DNA of 64,000 bases, taken from Rhizobium sp. Q54 (lineage in GTDB: Bacteria > Pseudomonadota > Alphaproteobacteria > Micropepsales > Micropepsaceae). Positions 40,844 through 50,309 of this stretch are shown piece by piece. Numbering within the stretch: the first letter of the stretch is position 1; the number at the start of each line of letters is the position of its first letter. The DNA is taken from NCBI GenBank assembly GCA_945882615.1, contig CAMCWK010000014.1, positions 1 to 64,000 of the forward strand, given 5' to 3'. Position numbers and translations under genes: made by a program. A model generated the notes under the pieces. That model saw nothing but the letters and a program-made list of their open reading frames with translations, was not told the DNA's origin and searched no databases.

Positions 40844-41562
40844 ACACGAATCCGGCCCCTCTTCTGAATCCAGTTTTTGTAGCTCTCGATACCACCGATC
40901 CCGACTATGCCCGCCAGCTGGCGGAGCGTGTGCGCGGCTCAGTGGGCGGGCTCAAGCTGGGGCTGGAATTCTTCAACGCCCATGGTCCGGATGGTGTGCG
41001 TCCCTTCACCGAAATGGGGCTGCCGGTCTTTCTGGACCTCAACTCTCACGACAGTCCCAACACCGTGGCGGGCGCCTGCCGCGCTGCCGCAGCGCTGGGC
41101 GTGTCGATCCTGAATGTCCATGCCCAGGGCGGCGCGGCGATGATGCGCGCGGCGCTAGAGGCGGTGAAGAGCGTCAATCCCGCAACGAAGATGATCGCCG
41201 TCACCATGCTGACCAGCCTGTCCGACGAAGACCTGCCCACGGTCGGGCTGACGCCGCCGGTGGGCGACCAGGTGCTGCGGCTCGCCAGCCTGACCCAGCA
41301 ATGCGGGCTGGATGGCGTGGTCTGTTCGGCGCATGAGATTGAAACCCTGCGCAGGGAGCTTGGTCCCGACTTCCTGCTGGTGGTGCCGGGCATCCGTCCC
41401 GCCGGCAGCGCCGTGGGCGACCAGCGCCGGGTGATGGGCCCGGCGGAGGCGCGTGACGCGGGCGCCAGCCTATTGGTGATCGGCCGCCCGATAACGGCGG
41501 CGCCCGACCCCGCCCAGGCGGCGCGCGACATTGCACAAAGCCTAGGCATTTCAGGGCTTTAA
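40840..41562 (+). CDS. pyrF: Orotidine 5'-phosphate decarboxylase
   Basis: PyrF performs the last step of UMP synthesis. The 240-residue TIM-barrel has [37 protein letters not shown] (substrate Lys), [25 protein letters not shown] with DLNSHD in place of the usual [28 protein letters not shown] and [21 protein letters not shown]. In the classic active site the motif is D-x-K-x-x-D; here the Lys position reads Asn (DLNSHD), a notable change. GTG 40840 is the start because it overlaps ihfB's TGA. It takes the place often held by lapA. Confidence 0.9.
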   Translation: MNTNPAPLLNPVFVALDTTDPDYARQLAERVRGSVGGLKLGLEFFNAHGPDGVRPFTEMGLPVFLDLNSHDSPNTVAGACRAAAALGVSILNVHAQGGAAMMRAALEAVKSVNPATKMIAVTMLTSLSDEDLPTVGLTPPVGDQVLRLASLTQQCGLDGVVCSAHEIETLRRELGPDFLLVVPGIRPAGSAVGDQRRVMGPAEARDAGASLLVIGRPITAAPDPAQAARDIAQSLGISGL

Positions 41563-41610
41563 ACCCGGTTCCTTGATTTCCCCACCTTGCAGGGCCATAC
41601 ACCCCAACCC

Positions 41611-42267
41611 ATGCCCATGGCCGTCAAAATCTGCGGAATGACTGGCCCCGACGCGGTCGACGCGGCGGTGAACGCCGGCGCGGTCTATGGCGGGCTGGTG
41701 TTTCATCCCAAGTCACCGCGCTTCGTGACGCTGGAGCAGGCCCGCATGCTGGCGGAGCGGATGCGTGGACGCCTCAAGATCGTGGCGCTGATCGCGGACA
41801 TGGACGATGCGGGGATCGATGCGGTGGTCAAAGGCGCGCGTCCGGATTTCCTGCAGCTTCACGGCAATGAGGCGGTGAAGCGCACAGCGGAAATTCGCCG
41901 CCGTTTTGGTTTGCCAGTGATCAAAGCCTTGCCCGTGGCGGAAGCATCCGATCTCGATGCGGTCGCCGGGTATGAAGAATTCGCCGACATGCTGATGTTC
42001 GACGCCCGCCCGCCCAAGGGCGCGGAGCGGGCAGGCGGCCATGGCGCGGCTTTCGATTGGAAGCTTCTGGCCGGCCGCAGCTTCACAAGGCCCTGGTTCC
42101 TGGCCGGCGGGCTGACGCCCGACAATGTCGCGCGCGCCATTGCCTTGTCCGGCGCCGGCCTGGTCGATGTTTCCTCCGGCGTGGAAAGCGCGCCCGGCAT
42201 AAAGGACGCTGCGCGGATTGCCGCGTTCATCAATGCTACCAAGTCTCCAGCTCCTGCGAGTACATAA
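41611..42267 (+). CDS. trpF: Phosphoribosylanthranilate isomerase
   Basis: TrpF isomerises phosphoribosylanthranilate in tryptophan synthesis. The 218-residue barrel has [20 protein letters not shown] (catalytic Cys), [54 protein letters not shown] (catalytic Asp) and [36 protein letters not shown]. It lies directly ahead of trpB by 4 bases. ATG 41611 (or 41617) fits the family start. Confidence 0.95.
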   Translation: MPMAVKICGMTGPDAVDAAVNAGAVYGGLVFHPKSPRFVTLEQARMLAERMRGRLKIVALIADMDDAGIDAVVKGARPDFLQLHGNEAVKRTAEIRRRFGLPVIKALPVAEASDLDAVAGYEEFADMLMFDARPPKGAERAGGHGAAFDWKLLAGRSFTRPWFLAGGLTPDNVARAIALSGAGLVDVSSGVESAPGIKDAARIAAFINATKSPAPAST

Positions 42268-42271
42268 GCGT

Positions 42272-43482
<1,211 letters not shown>

Positions 43483-43486
<4 letters not shown>

Positions 43487-44313
43487 GCCGCCTCAAGGAC
43501 AAGTTTGCCGCGTTGAAGAAGGAAGGCCGTGCCGCCTTCGTGCCCTTCATCACCGCCGGCGATCCCGACATGGAGACCAGCTTCGCCATCCTGGAAAGCT
43601 TGCCGGCTGCGGGCGCCGATGTGATCGAGCTGGGCCTGCCTTTCACCGATCCCATGGCCGATGGACCGGCCGTGCAGGCTTCTTCCGTTCGCGCGCTCAA
43701 GGCCGGCGCCAGCACCGCCAAGGTGCTCAAGATGGTCGAAAAGTTTCGCAAGAAGGACAAGACCACGCCGATCGTGCTGATGGGCTATTACAATCCCGTG
43801 CATGCCTATGGCACCGCCAAGTTCGTCAAGGACGTGGCGCAGGCTGGTGTCGATGGTCTGATCGTGGTGGATCTTCCCATGGAAGAAGACGAAGTGTTGC
43901 GCGTGCCCGCCAGGGCGCAGGGCGTGGACCTGATCCGCTTCGTCACCCCCACCACCGACGACGCTCGGCTCAAGCGCATCGTCGCGGACGCCAGCGGCTA
44001 TCTTTACTATGTCTCGGTTGCCGGCGTGACCGGCACCAAGGCTGTTCCGGAAGAGGAAGTCCGCGCCGCGCTGACACGAATCCGCGCTGCGACGAATTTG
44101 CCCTGCGCTGTGGGATTTGGCATCCGTTCCCCCGAACAGGCGGCCGGCATCGCCCGCATCGCCGATGGCGTGGTGGTGGGGTCGGCGATCGTGGGCCGCG
44201 TCGCCGACAATTTGGGACATGGTAAAGAGCGGGTGGTGGCCGAAGTGCTGGAACTGACCCGCGCTTTGGCCGGTTCCACCCATGCCGCGCGCCATGGTAA
44301 GGTGCCGGCATGA
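43483..44313 (+). CDS. trpA: Tryptophan synthase alpha chain
   Basis: TrpA cleaves indole-3-glycerol phosphate and channels indole to TrpB. The 276-residue barrel has [40 protein letters not shown] (catalytic Glu in the E-L-G loop, Asp in the DPMADGP loop), [27 protein letters not shown] and [30 protein letters not shown] 43483 is the start, overlapping the trpB stop. It is followed by accD through ATGA. Confidence 0.97.
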
Positions 44314-45236
44314 ACTGGATCACCAATATCGTCCGGCCCCGTATCAAGGGCCTGATGGGCGGCAAGGACCGCGGCGATACGCCCGACAATCTGTGGCGCA
44401 AGTGCCCCAGCTGCGGCGAGATGATCTTCCACCGCGATCTGGTCGCGGCGCTGAATGTCTGTCCGCAATGCGGCCATCACCTGCGGATCGGCCCGGCGGA
44501 GCGCTTCGCCTATACTTTCGACCCCGGCAGCTTCACCGAACTTGCGCCGCCCGCCGTGCCGGCCGATCCGCTGCGTTTCAAGGGCGAAAAGAAATATACC
44601 GACGAGATCAAGGCGGCGCGCACCAAGACCGGGCGTCCCGAAGCCTTCACCGCCGCCCGCGGCACGCTGGATGGTCTTTCGGTGATGATCGGTGTGCAGC
44701 CCTTCGATTTCCTGGGCGGCAGCCTGGGATTGGGCGTGGGCGAGGCGCTGGTGGAATCCATGCAGGCGGCGCTGAAGGAAAAGCGTCCCTATATCCTGTA
44801 CGTGGCATCGGGCGGGGCGCGGATGCAGGAAGGCATCCTGTCGCTGATGCAGATGCCGCGCGCCACCATCTGCGTCGACATGCTGCGCGAAGCGGGGCTG
44901 CCCTATATCGTGGTGCTGACCGATCCGACCTTTGGCGGCGTCAGCGCGTCTTACGCCATGCTGGGGGATATCCAGATCGCCGAACCCGGGGCGCAGATCG
45001 GCTTCACCGGCGCCCGCGTGATTGCCCAGACCATCCGCGAGAAACTGCCCGAAGGCTTCCAGCGCGCCGAATATCTGCTGGAACACGGTATGCTGGACAT
45101 GGTGGTGCATCGCAAGGAGATGCGCGGCACCCTGTCGCGGGTGCTCCACCTTTTGCTCAAGCAGGCCAAGCCCAAGAGCAAGATTCTGCCCATGCCGAAG
45201 CGCAACGGAAATGGCAACGCCGCCGCGGCGTCGTAA
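44310..45236 (+). CDS. accD: Acetyl-CoA carboxylase carboxyltransferase beta subunit
   Basis: AccD with AccA moves CO2 from biotin to acetyl-CoA for fatty acid synthesis. The 308-residue protein starts with a four-Cys zinc ribbon (WRKCPSCGEMIFHRDL, then NVCPQCGHHLRIG). The crotonase-fold part has FDFLGGSLGLGVGEALV, VASGGARMQEGILSLMQM (oxyanion Gly-Gly) and DPTFGGVSASYAMLGDIQIAEPGAQIGFTG. Its C-terminus is a short basic Lys/Pro tail. It overlaps trpA (ATGA) and folC (TAATG). Confidence 0.97.
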   Translation: MNWITNIVRPRIKGLMGGKDRGDTPDNLWRKCPSCGEMIFHRDLVAALNVCPQCGHHLRIGPAERFAYTFDPGSFTELAPPAVPADPLRFKGEKKYTDEIKAARTKTGRPEAFTAARGTLDGLSVMIGVQPFDFLGGSLGLGVGEALVESMQAALKEKRPYILYVASGGARMQEGILSLMQMPRATICVDMLREAGLPYIVVLTDPTFGGVSASYAMLGDIQIAEPGAQIGFTGARVIAQTIREKLPEGFQRAEYLLEHGMLDMVVHRKEMRGTLSRVLHLLLKQAKPKSKILPMPKRNGNGNAAAAS

Positions 45237-46555
45237 TGTTATCGCAGACCAGCCGCAGTGACGCGGTTCTGAAACGCCTTCTGACGCTGCATCCCAAGAA
45301 GATCGACCTGGCGCTGGACCGCATCCTGCGGCTGCTGGATGACCTGGGCGATCCGCATCTCAGGCTGCCGCCGGTGATCCATGTCGCCGGCACCAACGGC
45401 AAGGGCAGCGCCTGCGCCTTTGCCCGCGCCATGCTGGAAGCGCAGGGCCTCAAGGTGCATGTCCATACCTCGCCGCATCTGGTGCGCTTTCACGAGCGTA
45501 TTCGCATTGCCGGGCGGTTGATCTCTGAAGAAGCGCTGGTGTCGCTGCTGGAAGAGGTCGAGCAGGTCAATCAGGGGCGCGAGATCACCTTCTTCGAGAT
45601 CACGGGCGCAGCCATGTTCCTTGCCTTTGCCCGCTACCCCGCCGATGTCTGCGTGCTGGAAGTGGGACTGGGCGGCAAGTATGACGCCACCAACGTGGTT
45701 CCCAATCCCGCCATGACGGTGATCCAGCCGGTGGGCCTGGATCACCGCGAATTCCTTGGCGACGACCTGGCGGGCATCGCGGCTGAGAAGGCCGGAATCA
45801 TCAAACAGGGTTCGCCGCTGGTGGTGGGGCCGCAAAGCGAGATCGCGCATGACGCGATCCTGTCCCAGGCCGACCGGCTGGGCGTGACGGTGTTCGAATT
45901 CGGCCAGGATTTCGCCAGCCGCCAGGAACATGGCCGCATGGTCTATGAGGATGAAATCGGCCTGCTGGACCTTCCAATGCCCAAGTTGATCGGCCGTCAC
46001 CAGATCGAGAATGCCGGTGTCGCCATCGCCGCCTTGCGCCACGCCAGGCGCGGCTGGGGCGAAGATGCTGCGGTCGAGAAGGGCCTGGCCCAGGTGGAAT
46101 GGCCGGGGCGGCTGCAGCGCCTGCACAAGGGACCATTGATCGACTATGCGCCGCGCGGCGCGGAAATCTGGCTGGATGGGGGGCACAATCCCCATGGTGC
46201 CGAAGTCGTATCGCGCGCCATGGCCGACATGGAGGAGCATGGCGAACGGCCGCTCTACCTGATCTGCGCCATGCTGGCCAACAAGGATGCGGTGGGCTAT
46301 CTGCGCGCCTTCAACGGGTTGGCGCGGCATGTGGTGACGCTGGCGATTCCGGGCGAGGCCGCCAGCCTGGGCGCGGGCGCGCTTTACGATGCCGCCCGCA
46401 GGGCCGGCCTGGACGCGGCACCGGCCGAAGACTTGGACGATGCCATGCTGCAGGTCACCGCCTGGACGCGATTGGGTGACAATGACGTGCCGCCGCGCAT
46501 CCTGATCTGCGGATCGTTATATCTGGCGGGTAAAGTGCTGGCCGAGAACTCCTAG
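45236..46555 (+). CDS. folC: Bifunctional folylpolyglutamate synthase / dihydrofolate synthase
   Basis: FolC adds glutamate to dihydropteroate and folates. The 439-residue Mur-ligase-like enzyme has PPVIHVAGTNGKGSACAFA (P-loop), VHVHTSPHLVRFHERIRIAG, FEITGAAMFLAFA, LEVGLGGKYDATNVV (metal Glu), VGLDHREFLGDDLAGIAAEKAGI and WLDGGHNPHGAEVV. ATG 45236 shares bases with the accD stop. It ends overlapping the convergent trxA stop by 4 bases. The pathway link is to PabB-PabC at 21690. Confidence 0.96.
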   Translation: MLSQTSRSDAVLKRLLTLHPKKIDLALDRILRLLDDLGDPHLRLPPVIHVAGTNGKGSACAFARAMLEAQGLKVHVHTSPHLVRFHERIRIAGRLISEEALVSLLEEVEQVNQGREITFFEITGAAMFLAFARYPADVCVLEVGLGGKYDATNVVPNPAMTVIQPVGLDHREFLGDDLAGIAAEKAGIIKQGSPLVVGPQSEIAHDAILSQADRLGVTVFEFGQDFASRQEHGRMVYEDEIGLLDLPMPKLIGRHQIENAGVAIAALRHARRGWGEDAAVEKGLAQVEWPGRLQRLHKGPLIDYAPRGAEIWLDGGHNPHGAEVVSRAMADMEEHGERPLYLICAMLANKDAVGYLRAFNGLARHVVTLAIPGEAASLGAGALYDAARRAGLDAAPAEDLDDAMLQVTAWTRLGDNDVPPRILICGSLYLAGKVLAENS

Positions 46556-46869
46556 ATAGAGCTCTCGATCCATTCCTTGATCTTCGACTTGGGCAGCGCG
46601 CCGACCTTGGTGGCCGCGACCTGGCCCTGCTGGAAGATCATCATGGTGGGAATGCCGCGCACGCCATACTTGTTCGGCACATGCGGATTCTCGTCGATGT
46701 TCAGCTTGGCGATGATCACCTTGTCGCCCAGCTCGGTGGACAGTTCGTCCAGCGCCGGCGCGATCATGCGGCAGGGTCCGCACCACTCCGCCCAGAAATC
46801 CACCAGCACGGGCTTCTTGGCATCCAGGACATCGGTCTGGAAGGAGGCGTCGGATACTTTCAGGGGCAT
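46552..46869 (-). CDS. trxA: Thioredoxin
   Basis: A 105-residue thioredoxin with the standard fold and redox motif in VLVDFWAEWCGPCRMIAPALDEL, followed by AKLNIDENPHVPNKYGVRGIPTMMIF with the cis-Pro. It reduces cytoplasmic disulfides. The start is ATG 46869 (MPLKVSDASF), since longer frames extend past the family N-terminus. It lies downstream of addA on the same strand, a conserved alphaproteobacterial order. Confidence 0.97.
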   Translation of the reverse strand: MPLKVSDASFQTDVLDAKKPVLVDFWAEWCGPCRMIAPALDELSTELGDKVIIAKLNIDENPHVPNKYGVRGIPTMMIFQQGQVAATKVGALPKSKIKEWIESSI

Positions 46870-46925
46870 GAGATCAAATCCTGTGACTATCGCGTCACCA
46901 TATCTAGGAACGCACCCCGGCCGGG

Positions 46926-49900
46926 TCAAGGCGGGCTCTTATGGCCCTGCATAACAAGAGAAATAGCCGCCAATCGAGCGTCCAGAACCACATCGGAAAG
47001 CTGTAAAAGACGCGGGCCGTCGGTGAACAGCAAGCCGCAAACGATTCGCTTGTTCGGGAACACGCTCTGCGCCGCGGCGCGGTACAGCGCCATCTGGTCC
47101 AGATAGAGCGGCGCGACATCAGCCTCATTGGCGGGTGGCGGGCGGTTGGTCTTGAAATCCAGGATCAGCACCTCATCGCCCGTCACCGCCAGCCGGTCGA
47201 GCCGTCCGGTGATGGGCGCCTTCAGCCCCAGATCGGGCCGCGCGGCGTGAATGGCGACCTCGGCCCTGCTGCCCGGCCCAAAGGCGGCGGCGAAAAGCGG
47301 ATGATCCAGCACGGCGAGGGTCTCGCGTACCAGCGCCTCGGCATCGCGCTCGGCGAATCCGCTGGCGCGGGCGAACTTCAGGGCGATCTTCTCGCGCGTT
47401 TCCTTTGGTATCTCGGGCAGCCGCGCCAGCAGGGCATGCACCATATTGCCGCGCAGGAAACGGGTTTTGCCCGCACCAAGCGGTGAGAAGGCCGGCGGCG
47501 TGGAGCCGGAAATGTCGGAGGGGCGGATCGGATTGGGGATGGCGGGCTCAGCGGGTGCGTGCTGGCTGATCCAGGCGGGCAGGGGCCCCGGGGTATCAGC
47601 GGCGATGGTGGTTCCGCCATGGGTTTCTTCGACCGTGCCGATGGTGCGGATCACGTCATTGCCGCGCGTCAGGTCCAGGTCGAGCTTTCTGGCTGCAACC
47701 TGCGCCAGGCCATACCAGGAATCCGGCGCAAAAGGCTTCTTGCCTTCAAAGCCGCAGATGCACAGCCGGTCGCGGGCCCGCGTCAGCGCGACATAGAACA
47801 GCCGGCGGTGCTCGCGCTTCAGTTCTTCGTCGGCGGCCGCCTTGGCGGCGCGCGCAATCTCCGGCGCGTCCTGTTTGGGCAAGGGAAACAGCACACCGCC
47901 CTCGGTGTAGAGCAGGCCTTCGCCGCGGTTCAATCCGCCGGGCAGGGAGGTGGTGTCGGGCAGGATCACGATATCGGCTTCCAGCCCCTTGGCGCCATGC
48001 ACCGTCATCACCCGCACTTCGTTGCGGCTGCGTTCCATGTCGCGCTTGATCTCGACGCCGCCGGCCTCCACCCAGTGCAGGAAGCTTTCCAGCGAGGGGG
48101 AGTGGCTACGCTCGTGGGTCAGCGTCAGACTGAGGAATTCCTCGATGGCGTCGGCCGATTCCGGCCCCAGCCGCGCCAGCAGTTTTTCTTTCCCGCCCAA
48201 TGCGGTCAGCGCATGGGAATAGAATTCGAAGGGCGGCGCGTAGTCTGCCCGTTCCAGCATCTGCGACAGGAAGCCATGGGCATCTGCGAACTCGCTCTGC
48301 CGCGCCACCAGCGCCTGCCACAACTCGCCCTTGCGCCCATGCGCCAGGCTGAACAATGCCTCTTCGCTGATGCCGCACAGCGGTGAACGCAGCAGCGCCG
48401 CCAGGTTGAGGTCATCCTCGCGCTGCAGGACAAAGCGGCCAAGCGCGATCAGGTCCATGGCCGCGATCTGCTCGGTCAGCCGCACCCGGTCGGCACCGGC
48501 GACGGGAATGCCGCGTGCCTTCATCTGGCGGATCACTTCGCTGCCGAAGGGTTCGCGGCGCGGCAGCAGGATCATGATGTCGCGCGGCTGGATCGGCGCG
48601 TCGTGGCCAGGCAGCCGCGCGCCGCTGTCCAGCCAGCCGGAAATTTTCGCCACCACCCGCGCCGCCAGGCGAGATGCGGGACTGTCCTTCGGCAAGGCAT
48701 CCACCGGCGCCCAGGGATCGCTGTCGTCCTGCGGGTCCGGCTTCAGCGTGGGCCAGAATTCGATGCCGCCCATGTCGTTTTTGCGATGGGCTTGGTGCTG
48801 GATGGCTTCTCCGCGCGAGGTGAGCCCGGCCCGGGCGCTCTCGCTGGCGAATACCGCGTCCACGAAGCCGAGAATCTCGGGCACCGAACGGCGCGAGGTG
48901 ATCAGCGGCACGCTGCGCAGGTCCTGTCCGGCCGCCAGAACCTTTTCCTCGAAATACTGGCGGTTGATCTCGAACTGGGCGGGGTCGGCGCCCTGGAAGC
49001 TGAAGATGGACTGTTTCTCGTCGCCCACCGCGAAAATCGTGCGGGGATTGCGGCGCTCGCGCCCCGCGCCCGAGAAAAACTCATCGGTCAGCGCCTTCAC
49101 GATCTCCCATTGCTCGGGGCTGGTGTCCTGCGCCTCGTCGATAAGCAGATGGTCGATTCCGCCATCCAGCTTGTAAAGTACCCACTGGGCCGCGCCGCGC
49201 TTTTTCAGCAGGTTGCGGGTTTCCGCGATCAGGTCGTCATAGTCCAGCACCCCGCGCAGCCGCTTGGCGCGGCGGAAGTCCCGGCGCACCGCGTCGATCA
49301 GGATCAAGGCGGCTTGCGCCAGCCCGGCGGCACGCGCGGCGCGGCGGCGCGCGGCGGCATCGCAATAGCGATCTTGAAGGCCCAGAAGATAGGCCAGCAG
49401 GTCCGGGCGCGCGTCAGACAATTTCTTGGTCGCCATCGCCTTGCGCGGTTCACCCTCGCCGGTCAGCAGGAACTGGCCGATGACATCGAAACCGCCGGCG
49501 GAATCCACCAGGAAGGGAGCCAGACGCGCCGCCGCTTTCACATCGTTGGCGGTGCCGCCGCCAAGCCATGTCTGGACATCACGCAATTGCGCGATCTCGC
49601 GGCTCAGCGCGCCGCAGAAAGTCTCCGCGACGGTTTGCGCGGTTTCATCCGGACCAATGTCGAATGGCTGACGCGCCAAGCTGGAAATACTTTCGGCTTC
49701 GTCCAGCAGGACTTCCAGCTTTCGGCGGTCCGCGCCCAAGGCGGCATCCAGTATGCCGGTCAGCCGGGCTTCGCTGGTTTCGGTGACCAGATGCGCCACC
49801 GCATCGGCCAGAACCGCATCGCCCGATCCGGCGCGTTCCAGGATATGCTGTCGTGATCCCGCCACCAGTTCACGCGCCGACTGGTCGTCCAGCACGTCAA

Positions 49901-50309
49901 AAGCGGGCGGTATGCCCGCCTCGATGGGAAAGCGCGACAGCACGATCTGACAGAAGGCGTGCAGGGTCAGCACCTTCAGCCCGCCCGGCGTTTCCAGCGC
50001 ATTGGCGAACAGTCGGCGCGCCTGCGCCAGGTCGCCATGCGCATCGCCGCCGATCTTGACGATGGCGGCGCGCAACTCCTTGTCCGGCAGCATCGCCCAT
50101 TCGCCGAGCTGTCGGAACAGCCGGGCCTGCATCTCCGCCGCCGCCGCCTTGGTGAAGGTCAGGCACAGGATGCGCTCGGGCTTGCTGCCCTCCAGCATCA
50201 GCAGCCGCGCCACCCGGTTGGCGAGGGTATAGGTCTTGCCCGCACCGGCATTGGCGGCGACCCAGGCGGAAATCTGCGGATCGGAGGCGATGACGGAAGG
50301 TTCGCGCAT
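46926..50309 (-). CDS. addA: Double-strand break repair helicase/nuclease subunit AddA
   Basis: AddA is the UvrD-like helicase and nuclease of the AddAB complex, which resects broken DNA ends for RecA. The 1127-residue protein has Walker A ANAGAGKTYTLANRVARLLM near residue 20, Ia CLTFTKAAAAEMQARL, Walker B HLLIDEAQDTSPEQWEIV, III AVGDEKQSIFSFQGADP, VMTVHGAKGLEADIVILPDTT, VI YVALTRARDRLCI, and a C-terminal RecB-type nuclease motif ending in VLILDFKTNRPPP. ATG 50309 follows a GGAGG site and overlaps the addB stop (TGATG), so synthesis is coupled. Confidence 0.96.
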   Translation of the reverse strand: MREPSVIASDPQISAWVAANAGAGKTYTLANRVARLLMLEGSKPERILCLTFTKAAAAEMQARLFRQLGEWAMLPDKELRAAIVKIGGDAHGDLAQARRLFANALETPGGLKVLTLHAFCQIVLSRFPIEAGIPPAFDVLDDQSARELVAGSRQHILERAGSGDAVLADAVAHLVTETSEARLTGILDAALGADRRKLEVLLDEAESISSLARQPFDIGPDETAQTVAETFCGALSREIAQLRDVQTWLGGGTANDVKAAARLAPFLVDSAGGFDVIGQFLLTGEGEPRKAMATKKLSDARPDLLAYLLGLQDRYCDAAARRRAARAAGLAQAALILIDAVRRDFRRAKRLRGVLDYDDLIAETRNLLKKRGAAQWVLYKLDGGIDHLLIDEAQDTSPEQWEIVKALTDEFFSGAGRERRNPRTIFAVGDEKQSIFSFQGADPAQFEINRQYFEEKVLAAGQDLRSVPLITSRRSVPEILGFVDAVFASESARAGLTSRGEAIQHQAHRKNDMGGIEFWPTLKPDPQDDSDPWAPVDALPKDSPASRLAARVVAKISGWLDSGARLPGHDAPIQPRDIMILLPRREPFGSEVIRQMKARGIPVAGADRVRLTEQIAAMDLIALGRFVLQREDDLNLAALLRSPLCGISEEALFSLAHGRKGELWQALVARQSEFADAHGFLSQMLERADYAPPFEFYSHALTALGGKEKLLARLGPESADAIEEFLSLTLTHERSHSPSLESFLHWVEAGGVEIKRDMERSRNEVRVMTVHGAKGLEADIVILPDTTSLPGGLNRGEGLLYTEGGVLFPLPKQDAPEIARAAKAAADEELKREHRRLFYVALTRARDRLCICGFEGKKPFAPDSWYGLAQVAARKLDLDLTRGNDVIRTIGTVEETHGGTTIAADTPGPLPAWISQHAPAEPAIPNPIRPSDISGSTPPAFSPLGAGKTRFLRGNMVHALLARLPEIPKETREKIALKFARASGFAERDAEALVRETLAVLDHPLFAAAFGPGSRAEVAIHAARPDLGLKAPITGRLDRLAVTGDEVLILDFKTNRPPPANEADVAPLYLDQMALYRAAAQSVFPNKRIVCGLLFTDGPRLLQLSDVVLDARLAAISLVMQGHKSPP

